Shown one piece after another: positions 43,093 to 52,727 of a DNA stretch of 64,000 bases (position 1 is its first letter; each line of letters begins with the position of its first letter). Both the position numbers and the translations under genes were made by a program. The DNA lies in NCBI GenBank assembly GCA_025057455.1, contig JANWWY010000005.1, forward strand, positions 1 to 64,000. Direction: 5' to 3'. The stretch is from Aquificaceae bacterium (GTDB lineage Bacteria; Aquificota; Aquificia; Aquificales; Aquificaceae). A model generated the notes under the pieces. The model worked only from the letters and a program-made list of their open reading frames with translations, was not told the origin of the DNA and did not search any database.

Positions 43093-43668
43093 ATGAGTTA
43101 TCTTGTAAGAGAGTTAAAGCCCACTTTTGAGAGGTTTACAGAGCCATTAGTAACCTTCTTACAGAAGATAGGAGCAACACCAAACCACATAACCTTTGCG
43201 GGTCTTGTACTGGTAGCCTTTGGCTCTTTGATGTTGTACGTCAATGAGCACCTGTTAGGCTTCGTCTTTTTGTTGTTGGGAGCTCTCTCCGATGCTATAG
43301 ATGGCAGTCTGGCAAGAAAACTAAATAAACATTCAGAGCTTGGAGCTCTCCTTGATTCTCTGTTTGATAGAATTTCTGATGCTTTGCCATTTATGGCTAT
43401 AGCCTTGTCTTCGGAGGATAGGCTTATTTCTACAGTTGCCCTCTTTGCCCTTACTTTTTCCTATACTGTAAGCTATGTGAGAGCAAGGGCGGAAGGCTTA
43501 GGCTATGAGCTAAAGGTGGGGCTCTTTGAAAGACCAGAAAGATGGTTTGTTTTGCTCTTTGGTGTTATAACTAACCTAATCTCTGTCGCTTTAGTCATTA
43601 TAGCGGTAGGCTCTTTTATAACAACCTTTCAAAGGGTCTATATTTTTAGAAAACTAACCAGGAGGTAA
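43093..43668 (+). CDS. CDP-alcohol phosphatidyltransferase family protein
   Basis: A 191-aa membrane enzyme with about five transmembrane helices. It has the complete signature D-G-x2-A-R-x8-G-x3-D-x3-D (DGSLARKLNKHSELGALLD and on to SLFD). It transfers a phosphatidyl group from CDP-diacylglycerol to an alcohol. N-terminal KIGATPNHITFAGLVL is typical of PgsA and inositol-phosphate types; the acceptor (glycerol phosphate or inositol phosphate) cannot be fixed. It sits between tRNA-Ser and a PPOX-fold gene (3 nt spacing). Confidence 0.87.
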   Translation: MSYLVRELKPTFERFTEPLVTFLQKIGATPNHITFAGLVLVAFGSLMLYVNEHLLGFVFLLLGALSDAIDGSLARKLNKHSELGALLDSLFDRISDALPFMAIALSSEDRLISTVALFALTFSYTVSYVRARAEGLGYELKVGLFERPERWFVLLFGVITNLISVALVIIAVGSFITTFQRVYIFRKLTRR

Positions 43669-43671
43669 GTC

Positions 43672-44109
43672 ATGTTACCGAAGGACCTTGTAGACCTCAT
43701 GCGTAGCGTGGGAGTGTTTCCTGCCATTCTCGCCACGGCTGACAAAGAGGGAATTGTACATCTAACTTTCATCACATGGGTTTATCCAGTGGACGACAAG
43801 ACTATAAGGATTGCCCTGAGCTACAATGCCAAAAGTGCCAAAAACATACTTCAGACAGGTCAAGTTGCCCTCATGCTTGTGGCTCAGGATAAAGCCCTTG
43901 CCTGCTATGGGAGCGCAAGCCTTATAGAGGAGAGAATAGAAGAGGTGAAGTTTCCCGTTTCTGTTTTTGAAGTAAAGCTCAGCAGTGTTGAAAATAATCT
44001 ATTTCCTGGAGGAACCATTACGGGCACCATACCCTTCATGCATACTGGAGACCTCCAAAGGGCTGGGGAGTTAGACCAGTTGGTGTTGGACGCTCTCAAA
44101 ACATTATGA
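43672..44109 (+). CDS. Pyridoxamine 5'-phosphate oxidase-like flavin-binding protein
   Basis: A 145-aa split-barrel protein of the PNPOx-like family: VFPAILATADKEGIVHLTFI, IALSYNAKSAKNILQTGQVAL and the central ALACYGSASLIEE are typical strands of the flavin-binding barrel. Such small members bind FMN, F420 or heme; the substrate is unknown. GGAGG is 5 nt before the ATG, and the gene overlaps the ABC ATPase by 4 nt. Confidence 0.78.
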   Translation: MLPKDLVDLMRSVGVFPAILATADKEGIVHLTFITWVYPVDDKTIRIALSYNAKSAKNILQTGQVALMLVAQDKALACYGSASLIEERIEEVKFPVSVFEVKLSSVENNLFPGGTITGTIPFMHTGDLQRAGELDQLVLDALKTL

Positions 44110-44870
44110 AGGTACTCGTAAAGGTTGAAAACCTGAGCCTCAAGATAGGGGACAGGGTTATCCTCAAGGATGTTAGCTTTGAGGTTTACGATGGGGAGAT
44201 ATTTACAATTCTGGGGGGGAGCGGAAGCGGAAAGACCACCATTACCAAATGTATAGTTGGTCTCTACAGACCTACCGCTGGCAGGGTGGAGGTTTTTGGA
44301 AAGGATATATCTAAGCTAAATCAGATAGAACTTGACCAGATAAGAAGGAATATAGGTTATGTTTTTCAGGGTGCTGCACTTTTTGATAGTCTTAAGGTCT
44401 GGGAAAATGTGGTCTTTTACCATCTTGAACATGGAAAGATGAAGGAAGAGGAATTAAAGTCTTTGGCTTTGCAATGTTTGAGCATGGTAGGCCTTTCTGA
44501 GAGGGAGCTTGAACTTTTTCCTTCAGAGCTTTCTGGTGGTATGAGAAAAAGGGTGGGCATAGCCAGGGCTATAGCCACACAGCCCACCCTGATAATTTAT
44601 GACGAACCAACCTCTGGACTTGACCCTATAACCAGCAGGCTCATAGATGAACTCATTCTCTCCCTTAGAAACAGAACTGGCTCTACCGCCATTGTGGTTT
44701 CACATGACCTTGTCTCCGCCTTTTCTATCTCAGATAGGATACTTGTGCTAAGGGAAGGGGAGGTTCTCCAGGTAGGCACTAAAGAGGAGATTCTTAACTC
44801 CCATATACCCTTTGTGAGAGAGTTTATCAAAAAGGGTCTTGGTGACCTTCAAGATGCGAGAAGGGGTTGA
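44106..44870 (+). CDS. ABC transporter ATP-binding protein, MlaF-like
   Basis: A 254-aa ABC ATPase. Walker A GGSGSGKTT, Q-loop YVFQGAALFDSLKVWENV, signature LSGGMRKRVGIARA, Walker B LIIYDEPTSGLDP, switch His in VVSHD. The FQGAALFDSLxVxENV and MRKRVG wording is characteristic of MlaF/Mkl ATPases, which drive phospholipid transport between the membranes. No MlaE permease or MlaD gene is adjacent, so its partners must be elsewhere. Its 3' end overlaps cfa, on the opposite strand, by 22 nt. Confidence 0.88.
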   Translation: MKVLVKVENLSLKIGDRVILKDVSFEVYDGEIFTILGGSGSGKTTITKCIVGLYRPTAGRVEVFGKDISKLNQIELDQIRRNIGYVFQGAALFDSLKVWENVVFYHLEHGKMKEEELKSLALQCLSMVGLSERELELFPSELSGGMRKRVGIARAIATQPTLIIYDEPTSGLDPITSRLIDELILSLRNRTGSTAIVVSHDLVSAFSISDRILVLREGEVLQVGTKEEILNSHIPFVREFIKKGLGDLQDARRG

Positions 44871-46042
44871 CCCAAACATCTTCTCATTACTGGATAGCTG
44901 TTTAGTACGCCCTTTGAAAACAGAAACTGAAAGAGATGATTACTTCCTATGTAAAAGGATACTGCGGAGGTGATAAGATATAGGTCCCACATTCTAAAGA
45001 ACTCTTCGCCGTAATTTTCTACAACCCATTCCCTCGCCTGATGGAACCTGCTCCTCCAACTTTTTAGGGTAAGATAATAGTGCTGTCTCCAATCATCTAT
45101 ATCTATAAGGTTGAAACCTAAACCACGAATGGACCTAAGAACCTCCTCTATAGAAGGTATATAACCACCGGGAAATATATATTTCCTTATCCACCTACTT
45201 TGGCTTGATGGATGTACCTTTCCTATAGTGTGGAGTAAGAAAAGTCCGCTCTCTTCCATAATATTACTTACTACTTGGAAGAAATTTCTATGCCTCCCTT
45301 TGCCTACATGCTCAAACATGCCCACAGAAACCACTTTGTTAAACTTCTTTTTGAGATTGGGGAGGTCTTCGTAGTGCATGAGGTATACCTCTACCTTTCC
45401 TTCCATACCTAATTCCCTTATCCTTTCCTTCACAAACTCATACTGGTTTTTGGAAACAGTTATCCCCACAGACTGAACTCCGTATAAGCTGGAACTTTCC
45501 AAAATTATAGACCCCCAGCCACAACCTATGTCCAAAAGCCTATCCCCTTCCTTTAGCTGAAGCTTTTCGTAAATTATCCTTCTTTTTTCTCTCTGCGCCT
45601 CCTCCAAGTCCATGTTCGGCTCGGAAAAGAAGGCGCAAGAATAGGTCATGGAACTGTCTAACCAAAGTTTATAAAAGTCGTTGCCAAGGTCGTAATGCTT
45701 GCTTACCTCTCTACTCTCAAGGTTCTTTATAAGTCTTAACATTCTCAAAAATGTTCTGAAGGCGTAGCTGAGAATATTGCCGTAAACCTTTGATTCTTTA
45801 GAAGCCATGTAGCTCATGCAAGCTATCAGAAACTTTTCAATATCCCCATACACTAACACATCACCCCTTGCATAAGCTTCACAAAACCCCATTTCAGGGT
45901 CACTTAGTATATCTTTGACTGCCTCTTTCCTTAATACCTTGAGAATGTTCGTACCACTACCTATACGTTGCCCATCGGGAAACTCTACGGCTAAACCCCC
46001 GTCCAACCTCTCGCTTATGCCTTCTATGACTTTTTCTACCAT
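44849..46042 (-). CDS. cfa: Cyclopropane-fatty-acyl-phospholipid synthase family methyltransferase
   Basis: This 397-aa SAM methyltransferase acts on unsaturated acyl chains of membrane lipids. It has the SCP2-like N-terminal segment, then KHYDLGNDFYKLWLDSSMTY with the conserved Cys of SCAFF, the SAM motif LLDIGCGWGSII, and VSVGMFEHVGKGRHRNFF. Length and motifs match CFA synthase; as in many bacteria the exact lipid product may differ. GAGGAGG is 8 nt before the ATG. Divergent from guaA. Confidence 0.92.
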   Translation of the reverse strand: MVEKVIEGISERLDGGLAVEFPDGQRIGSGTNILKVLRKEAVKDILSDPEMGFCEAYARGDVLVYGDIEKFLIACMSYMASKESKVYGNILSYAFRTFLRMLRLIKNLESREVSKHYDLGNDFYKLWLDSSMTYSCAFFSEPNMDLEEAQREKRRIIYEKLQLKEGDRLLDIGCGWGSIILESSSLYGVQSVGITVSKNQYEFVKERIRELGMEGKVEVYLMHYEDLPNLKKKFNKVVSVGMFEHVGKGRHRNFFQVVSNIMEESGLFLLHTIGKVHPSSQSRWIRKYIFPGGYIPSIEEVLRSIRGLGFNLIDIDDWRQHYYLTLKSWRSRFHQAREWVVENYGEEFFRMWDLYLITSAVSFYIGSNHLFQFLFSKGVLNSYPVMRRCLGQPLLAS

Positions 46043-46119
46043 TTGCGAATCCTCCTCAATAAGTAAGTATAGAAATAGCCTTAATGGCTGTCAAGGGTAG
46101 TGTATAATCTTTAAGCAAG

Positions 46120-47649
46120 GTGGTTAAGAAGCCGGTTTTAGTTTTGAACTTTGGTTCCCAGTATGTCCAGCTTATTGCAAGAAGAGTTAGAGAACTGGGT
46201 GTATACAGTGAGATAGTCCCCTACAACCTATCCGCCGAGGAAATAAAGAATAAAAATCCTTACTGCATCATACTCTCGGGTGGTCCTGCCTCCGTTTATG
46301 AAAAGGATGCACCAAAGCCTGACCCTGAAATATACAACTTAGGCATTCCTATTCTTGGTATATGCTACGGGCTTCAGGTGATGGTTCATCAGCTTGGAGG
46401 TATTGTAGAGCGTGCCCAAAGGCAAGAATATGGTAGGTCTAAGCTCTACATTCTGAAGGAAGACCCAATTTTCAAAGACCTGCCCCAAGAGTTTGATGTC
46501 TGGATGAGCCATGCGGACAAGGCGGTTATTCTACCAGAGGGCTTTGAAAGTTTAGCAAAATCAGAAAACTCTCCTTATGCGGTAATAAGACATAAGGAAA
46601 AGGCTCTGTATGGTGTCCAGTTCCATCCTGAAGTAGTCCATACTCAGTACGGAAAGGAATTGCTTAGAAACTTTCTTTTTGAGGTGGCTCTCGCAGAGAA
46701 AAACTGGATAATGGGAGATTTTATAGGAGAAAAAATAGAAGAGATAAGGAGCTACGTAGGAAATGGGAAAGTTATATGTGCCTTGTCTGGTGGTGTTGAT
46801 TCTACAGTAGCTGCACTTCTCACTTACAAGGCTATAGGAGAAAGTTTGCACTGCGTTTTTGTGGACCACGGACTTTTAAGAAAGAACGAGGCAAAAGAAG
46901 TAGAAGAATACTTTCTTCAGATGGGTTTACCTTTCCAAAAGGTGCATGCGCAAGACCTTTTCTTAGAAAGGCTAAAGGGTATAGAAGACCCAGAGGAAAA
47001 AAGAAGAATAATAGGGCATACCTTCATAGATATCTTTGAAAGGGAAGCCAATAAGGTGGGTGCGGACTTTCTGCTTCAGGGGACTCTTTATCCCGATGTA
47101 GTGGAAAGTGCGGGCATTCCCGGTGCAAAAGTGATTAAGACGCACCACAACGTAGGCGGACTGCCTGAAAGGATGAAGCTTAAACTTTTAGAGCCTCTGA
47201 GAGAGCTTTTCAAGGATGAGGTGCGTGAAGTGGGCAAACTTCTCTGTGTTCCAGAAGGCATACTCAGAAGACATCCCTTCCCAGGACCTGGGCTTGCTAT
47301 AAGGATACTGGGAGAAGTCAAGAAAGAGGACCTCGAAACTCTAAGAGAGGCAGATGCCATATTTATAGAGGAGCTTAAGAGGTGGGGGCTATACGATAAG
47401 GTATGGCAAGCCTTTGCGGTGTTACTTCCAGTTAAAAGTGTAGGCGTCATGGGAGATGTAAGAACTTACGAGAAGGTTATAGGTCTTAGGGCGGTTGATA
47501 GCGTTGATGGCATGACTGCGGACTGGTCAAGATTGCCATATGATTTTTTAGACCACGTGATGAGAAGAATAATCAACGAAGTGGAGGGTATAAACAGAGT
47601 AGTTTATGACGTATCATCAAAACCACCAGCTACCATAGAGTGGGAATAA
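46120..47649 (+). CDS. guaA: GMP synthase (glutamine-hydrolysing)
   Basis: It converts XMP to GMP. The 509-aa protein has a class I glutaminase domain (catalytic Cys82 in [20 protein letters not shown] with His and Glu), the PP-loop [14 protein letters not shown] and the C-terminal dimerisation domain ending in KPPATIEWE. The start is GTG at 46120. A TATAAT at 46103-46108 lies 11 nt before it with no clear ribosome binding site. Confidence 0.97.
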   Translation: MVKKPVLVLNFGSQYVQLIARRVRELGVYSEIVPYNLSAEEIKNKNPYCIILSGGPASVYEKDAPKPDPEIYNLGIPILGICYGLQVMVHQLGGIVERAQRQEYGRSKLYILKEDPIFKDLPQEFDVWMSHADKAVILPEGFESLAKSENSPYAVIRHKEKALYGVQFHPEVVHTQYGKELLRNFLFEVALAEKNWIMGDFIGEKIEEIRSYVGNGKVICALSGGVDSTVAALLTYKAIGESLHCVFVDHGLLRKNEAKEVEEYFLQMGLPFQKVHAQDLFLERLKGIEDPEEKRRIIGHTFIDIFEREANKVGADFLLQGTLYPDVVESAGIPGAKVIKTHHNVGGLPERMKLKLLEPLRELFKDEVREVGKLLCVPEGILRRHPFPGPGLAIRILGEVKKEDLETLREADAIFIEELKRWGLYDKVWQAFAVLLPVKSVGVMGDVRTYEKVIGLRAVDSVDGMTADWSRLPYDFLDHVMRRIINEVEGINRVVYDVSSKPPATIEWE

Positions 47650-47723
47650 GCCCTTAGAGCTTTTTTGAATAACCCCCTCTTCAAGCGGGATTACATTTCG
47701 GACTTAGTTAGAATAGAATCATT

Positions 47724-48263
47724 ATGATGAATTTAAGAATTTTGTTTATTCTTTTTCTTTCCTTCTTCTACATTTTGTCCTGTAGCAAAACTGAGAGGAC
47801 ACACCTGCCTGTAAAGGACGCAGTTCCCTGCGTTGTTGTGCGCGTGTCAGATGGCGATACTTTCCACTGTACCCTGTCCTCAGGTGAAGAGGTTAAGGTA
47901 AGGCTCATAGGCGTGGATACGCCAGAAAGTTCAGACAATCCAAAAGCCAGAAGGGATGCGGAAAAAAGCAATGTAAGCGTGGAAGAAATAATAAGGATGG
48001 GAAAGCTTTCCGCTGAGTTTACAAAAAAGCTCCTACCAAGGGGGACAAAGGTTTACTTAGAGTTTGACGTGCAGAAAACTGATAGATATGGAAGACTGTT
48101 AGCATACGTGTGGCTTTCAGATGGTAGCATGTTGAACGAACTGCTCGTGAGGGAAGGATATGCGCAGGTTTATACCATTCCACCCAATGTAAAGTATCAA
48201 GAAAGATTACTACGGGCACAAAGGTATGCAAGAGAAAACAGAAAAGGGCTTTGGGGCATGTAG
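47724..48263 (+). CDS. Exported thermonuclease (staphylococcal nuclease family)
   Basis: A 179-aa SNase-like protein with a lipoprotein-type signal (FYILSCSK, Cys22). The OB-fold catalytic residues are in VRVSDGDTFHCTL (Asp), VRLIGVDTPESSD (Arg, Asp, Glu) and QKTDRYGRLLAYVWL (second Arg). It probably degrades extracellular DNA or RNA from the outer membrane or periplasm. Two adjacent ATGs start the gene; a TAGAAT -10 candidate at 47709 lies 9 nt upstream. Confidence 0.88.
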   Translation: MMNLRILFILFLSFFYILSCSKTERTHLPVKDAVPCVVVRVSDGDTFHCTLSSGEEVKVRLIGVDTPESSDNPKARRDAEKSNVSVEEIIRMGKLSAEFTKKLLPRGTKVYLEFDVQKTDRYGRLLAYVWLSDGSMLNELLVREGYAQVYTIPPNVKYQERLLRAQRYARENRKGLWGM

Positions 48264-48265
48264 CC

Positions 48266-48694
48266 CTATGGCATTTCTACCCAGGGCTTTACCATGTGGT
48301 CGTAAACTATGGAACCACCCATGCTACCTTGAATAAATAGAAGAATCATACCCAGCAGAAGAATGAGAGTAAACAGATTTCTCATGCCATTGGACTTCCC
48401 AATGTTCAGTCTAATCACAAACAAAACGATAAACAGCACCGCAAGGAAGAGTCCAGTATACTTGTGATAACTAAAGATTTTAATCTTATAAAGCTTATCT
48501 TCTATTGGCTCGTAGGCTACCATTCCACTCAAAACTGCACCTAACACAGACAGGCTGGACAGTAGCGTAAAAATAAAGTGTAGACCGTCGGGATTTTTCC
48601 TGTTGAAGCGATAATAAATCTCAAGCACAAGAAGGGCGAAGGGTAAAGCTATCGCAAAATGAACTACGGGTGGATGTATCTTTATAAGCTCCAT
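48266..48694 (-). CDS. DUF2231-type membrane protein
   Basis: A 142-aa protein with four transmembrane helices. The N-terminal IHPPVVHFAIALPFALLVLEI and the central GMVAYEPIED and YHKYTGLFLAVLFIVL match DUF2231. The conserved His residues could bind heme or metal. I start it at the ATG at 48694, which has AGGAGG 8 nt upstream; a GTG 9 nt earlier is an alternative. It is the last gene behind the metal-efflux RND operon. Confidence 0.8.
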   Translation of the reverse strand: MELIKIHPPVVHFAIALPFALLVLEIYYRFNRKNPDGLHFIFTLLSSLSVLGAVLSGMVAYEPIEDKLYKIKIFSYHKYTGLFLAVLFIVLFVIRLNIGKSNGMRNLFTLILLLGMILLFIQGSMGGSIVYDHMVKPWVEMP

Positions 48695-48699
48695 TGTTC

Positions 48700-51600
48700 T
48701 CACCTCCTTACCATATCATAAACTAAGGGGAGGACGATTAAAGTAAGCAATGTGGAGGTAAATATGCCACCTATAACAACTGTGGCGAGTGGTTTTTGGA
48801 GCTCGGAACCTATGTCAGTACTCAGTAGCATAGGAACAAGACCCAAAGATGTAGCTGTGGCAGTTATTAGAATGGGTCTTAGCCTCTTTGAGCAAGCTTC
48901 AAGAATAGCCTCTCTTTTAGGAATACCTTCCTGAAGGAGATTTCTTATGTAAGAAACCAATACAACACCATTTAAAGTAGCAATTCCAAAAACCGCTATA
49001 AATCCAACAGCAGACGGCACAGAAAGGTTATAGCCAGAAAGGTACAAAGTTATAACACCCCCCACTGTAGCAAAGGGCACGTTGAGCATAACTATAAGGG
49101 CATCCTTTACAGAGCCATAGTTCATGTAAAGCAGAAGGAATATGAGTGCTATGGCAAGGGGGACGGCTACCATAAGTTTCTTCATAGCCCTTTGTTGGTT
49201 TTCAAACTGTCCCCCAAAGGATATAAAGTATCCTTCTGGTAGTTTTATATTTTTGTCTATTTTCTCCTTTACCTCCTTTACAAAGCCCCCAAGGTCCCTA
49301 GCGTGAAGGTTGCTCTGAACGAGGGCATACCTCATACCCCTTTCTCTCCTTATCTTGTTATAGCCTTCCGCAACATAGACTCGAGCAACGTCGGAGAGTT
49401 TGAGGTAACCACCTTCGTGTCTAAGCACGGGAATGTTTTTTAAAACCTCTAAGGTTTTTTCTTCAAACCCTACCACCACAGGAAAAAGGAGAGTTTCCTC
49501 CTGTATTTGTGCCACTTCCTTACCACCAAGATAGTAAGATACTAAGTCCATAAGCTCTTGAGTGGTTAAGTTGTATCTTTGCATAATCTCCCTCTGTGGT
49601 TCTATGCGAAGTTGTAGCTTTCCAGTCTGAGCTTCTGTTTCCACATCTACCGCACCTTTTGTGGAAGCTATAATCTCCTCTACCTGCCGAGCTATTTGAT
49701 TTATCTTATCCAAATCCTCCCCAAAAACCTTTACCGCAAGAGTTGCCTTTACGCCCGAGAGAAGCTCGTCGATGCGCATCTGTATAGGCTGAGTGAAGCC
49801 AAATTCAACCCCAGGAACCTTTTCAAGCTCAGTCCTTAGAATTTCTTCAAATTCTTGCCTACTCTTGAAATTCCTCCAATCCTTGGCAGGTTTTAGTATG
49901 ATAAAAGTCTCTATGTAATTTACATCCTCTGGTTCCCCTGCCTCCGCTCTTCCTATGTTGGAAAAGGTATGCACCACTTCAGGATACTTAAGGGCTGTGC
50001 CCTCTACAAGTTTTGCTATCCTCTTAGATTCTTCGAGAGATACGTTTGAGTCAAGGAAAGACTTTACTAAAACTGCACCCTCCTCCAAAGGTGGGGCAAA
50101 CTCTCTTCCCACTCTTGAAAACAAGAAAAGGGAAAGCACGAAGGATATGAAAGCCAGTGAGAGGACAAAAGGTCTAAAACTAAAGGCAAAGGAAAGTAAT
50201 AGTAGATACTTTCTTCTCAAGTAGGCAAATAGAGAACTTTCTTCCTTACCCTCCTTTAAAAACCAATAGGACAGTACCGGCATGAAAAGAAGAGCTACAA
50301 CGAAAGAGGATAATAGGGCAAGGATTATGGTAATTGCCAAGGGCTTGTAATACTTACCTTCCACAGATTCAAAGGTGAATATGGGAAGAAAGACCACAGC
50401 TATTGTTAAAATGGCAAAGAAGAGGGGTCTCTTTATCTCCTGCACCGACTGGGCTATTATGGTTAGCTTTATGCCTTTTTTGTTTTCTGAGAGATGCCTG
50501 TATATGTTTTCTATGACCACCACGCTGGCATCCGCAAAAAGACCAAGTCCTATGGCAAGTCCTCCCATCGTCATCAGATTTGCAGAAATTCCGAGGTTTT
50601 TCAATAGTGTAAAGGTGAGGAAAAGGGTCAAGGGTATGGAAAGGACAACGAGCATAGCCACCCTTATATTCCACAGGTATATGGCTATAGCTATGGTTAT
50701 TAGGACAATGCCTTCTATTATTGCCTTACGTAATGTGCTTATTGCCTTCTCTGTGAGGTATGCCTGATCATATAAAACCCTTATTTCTACACCTTCTGGA
50801 AGAACCTTTTGAGCGTCAAGGAGTGTTTTTTTGAGGTTTTCTACCAGTTCCATTGTGTTTATGCCCAATCTCTTAAGGACTATGTTGCCCTGAACTTCTT
50901 GACCCTTGTAAGTAAAGGCTCCTCTCCTGTTGGGAAGTTCACCCTCTTCAATTCTTGCTATGTCACCCACTAAAACATAATCGTTTTCTCCCCTCTTTAC
51001 GGGTACATTAAGAATATCTTGAATGCTTTCGTACCTGCCTAAGCCTCTTACCACTAAATCCCCTTCAGAGGACTGAAGGAAACCACCACCCGACACCTTG
51101 CTGTTTTCTTCCAGGGCTTTAACAACTTCAAAAGGGCTTACGTTATGTTGTAAAAGTTTTTGAGGCTCTATTCTTACTATGTAAGCTTTTTCTGGTCCCC
51201 ACTGAGAAACTTCCTCAACCCCTTCTACAGCCTTGACGAAAGGTTTTACTCTCCATTCTTGAAGGGTTTTTAAATCTTCAAGGGTAAACTTACCCGTGTT
51301 GTCAAAAAGTGCATAAAACATTACATTTCCCAAACCTGAGGTGTTGGGACCCATGTGAGGTGCTACGTTTTGAGGCAGAAGATTTTTAGCCTCTACGAGC
51401 TTTTGGGAAACAAGGCTTCTGGCAAAGTATAAGTCTGTGCCTTCTTTGAAAAACACCGCAACATAGGACAAGCCAGGAAGGCTTATACTCCTGACAAGCT
51501 CTGCATCCTTTATGCCAGCCAAAAGGGATTCTATTGGCTTGGTCACCAAAACCTCTGTCTCTTCCGCCGACATGCCGGGTGTTTCTGTATATATGACCAC

Positions 51601-51726
51601 CTGTGCTGGCGTTGGGTCTGGGAAAGTGTCCACCGGTATCCTAAAAAGGTTGTAAGTCCCATAAGCTACAACCAGCACCAAAAGCAAAATTACGAAAAGC
51701 CTGTAACTCAATATCCACCTTATCAT
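48700..51726 (-). CDS. Heavy-metal efflux RND pump (CusA/CzcA family)
   Basis: The 1008-aa inner-membrane pump is an HME-RND. It has the N-terminal helix then FRIPVDTFPDPTPAQVVIYTE and TEVLVTKPIESLLAGI, twelve predicted helices, and two large periplasmic loops. The helix-4 proton-relay region is GGLAIGLGLFADASVVVIENI. It expels metal ions (Cu, Ag, Co, Zn, Cd or Ni) with the adaptor and TolC partners encoded just upstream. The metal cannot be decided. It overlaps the adaptor by 4 nt. Confidence 0.93.
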   Translation of the reverse strand: MIRWILSYRLFVILLLVLVVAYGTYNLFRIPVDTFPDPTPAQVVIYTETPGMSAEETEVLVTKPIESLLAGIKDAELVRSISLPGLSYVAVFFKEGTDLYFARSLVSQKLVEAKNLLPQNVAPHMGPNTSGLGNVMFYALFDNTGKFTLEDLKTLQEWRVKPFVKAVEGVEEVSQWGPEKAYIVRIEPQKLLQHNVSPFEVVKALEENSKVSGGGFLQSSEGDLVVRGLGRYESIQDILNVPVKRGENDYVLVGDIARIEEGELPNRRGAFTYKGQEVQGNIVLKRLGINTMELVENLKKTLLDAQKVLPEGVEIRVLYDQAYLTEKAISTLRKAIIEGIVLITIAIAIYLWNIRVAMLVVLSIPLTLFLTFTLLKNLGISANLMTMGGLAIGLGLFADASVVVIENIYRHLSENKKGIKLTIIAQSVQEIKRPLFFAILTIAVVFLPIFTFESVEGKYYKPLAITIILALLSSFVVALLFMPVLSYWFLKEGKEESSLFAYLRRKYLLLLSFAFSFRPFVLSLAFISFVLSLFLFSRVGREFAPPLEEGAVLVKSFLDSNVSLEESKRIAKLVEGTALKYPEVVHTFSNIGRAEAGEPEDVNYIETFIILKPAKDWRNFKSRQEFEEILRTELEKVPGVEFGFTQPIQMRIDELLSGVKATLAVKVFGEDLDKINQIARQVEEIIASTKGAVDVETEAQTGKLQLRIEPQREIMQRYNLTTQELMDLVSYYLGGKEVAQIQEETLLFPVVVGFEEKTLEVLKNIPVLRHEGGYLKLSDVARVYVAEGYNKIRRERGMRYALVQSNLHARDLGGFVKEVKEKIDKNIKLPEGYFISFGGQFENQQRAMKKLMVAVPLAIALIFLLLYMNYGSVKDALIVMLNVPFATVGGVITLYLSGYNLSVPSAVGFIAVFGIATLNGVVLVSYIRNLLQEGIPKREAILEACSKRLRPILITATATSLGLVPMLLSTDIGSELQKPLATVVIGGIFTSTLLTLIVLPLVYDMVRR

Positions 51727-52727
51727 TTTCCTAATTGTGCCTTTAGAAATATAACTCCGCTAACGGCTACCTCTTCCCCATCGGATAGTCCTTGCACGAG
51801 AACCCTTTCATCCTCTCTAAACAACACTCTTACGCTCTTTGCTACGAAGCCTTCTTTGTTTCTCACAAAAACCACATCTTCCCGCATCCTTTGAACCGCC
51901 TGAGAGGGCAACCATACACCCCTCATGCCCTTTTTCCTCAAAACTACATTTACCCTTATACCATCTTTCAGTTTTCCATCCCTGTTTTCTACGGAAAAAC
52001 GGATTATTTGTTTGCCCGTCTGAGGCTCCAGTCTTGGAGAAATCCATTCTAATTTCATAGGATAAATCCTATTTTCGTATTCAATAAAGCCCTCACTCTC
52101 TGGCTGAAAGCCTGGCTCCGCATAGGCATAAGCCCATAAGGTGGAAAAATCTTGAATTTTTAAGAGTGGGCTTTGCAATCCCACTGAAGAACCGAGGACA
52201 GCCTTCTGCTCTACCACTATACCTCCCTTTGGGCTTCTTACCAGAAGGTTATCACCCCTTACTTCACCCAACGAGCTCCTGCTCTCCAGAAGGGCTTTGT
52301 ACTCACTCAGGGCCCTTTCGTGCTCTACCTTGGCTGAGAAATAACGAGCATAGGGTATGACCTCTTCTTTATAAAGGAGCTCTTCCCTCTTTAGGGCTTC
52401 TTCCGCATTCTTAAGCCTTACCTGAGCCATGCGTATCTGCGCATTAATTTCCGCAATCTTAGGTGAGTATATCTCTGCCAAAAGTTGTCCCTTGCTTACT
52501 CTATCACCCTCTTTTACGTGAAGCCTTTTTACTATACCTTCAATGGGTGGATAAATCTCTACAGAAAGAGTAGGGTTTGCACGAAGGACTGCGGGCAGTC
52601 TCACCTCCAATTTTTGGTCTTCAACCTTTACAACCTGCGTCCTAATGCCAAGCTTCCGCATAGTGTTTTCGTCAACCTTTATAACTTGTCCAAAAACCAG
52701 CAAAGGAATCAGTAGCATCCACACCAT
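51723..52727 (-). CDS. Efflux RND periplasmic adaptor (CusB/CzcB type)
   Basis: A 334-aa membrane-fusion protein. It has an N-terminal signal peptide, a lipoyl/hairpin/lipoyl arrangement (KRLHVKEGDRVSKGQLLAEIYSP, the helical AQVRLKNAEEALKREELLYK, then GDNLLVRSPKGGIVVEQK), a beta-barrel and a C-terminal membrane-proximal domain. It bridges the RND pump and the outer-membrane channel. No His-rich metal-binding N-terminus or CusB Met triad is obvious. It overlaps both neighbours (pump 4 nt, TolC gene 19 nt). Confidence 0.9.
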   Translation of the reverse strand: MVWMLLIPLLVFGQVIKVDENTMRKLGIRTQVVKVEDQKLEVRLPAVLRANPTLSVEIYPPIEGIVKRLHVKEGDRVSKGQLLAEIYSPKIAEINAQIRMAQVRLKNAEEALKREELLYKEEVIPYARYFSAKVEHERALSEYKALLESRSSLGEVRGDNLLVRSPKGGIVVEQKAVLGSSVGLQSPLLKIQDFSTLWAYAYAEPGFQPESEGFIEYENRIYPMKLEWISPRLEPQTGKQIIRFSVENRDGKLKDGIRVNVVLRKKGMRGVWLPSQAVQRMREDVVFVRNKEGFVAKSVRVLFREDERVLVQGLSDGEEVAVSGVIFLKAQLGK

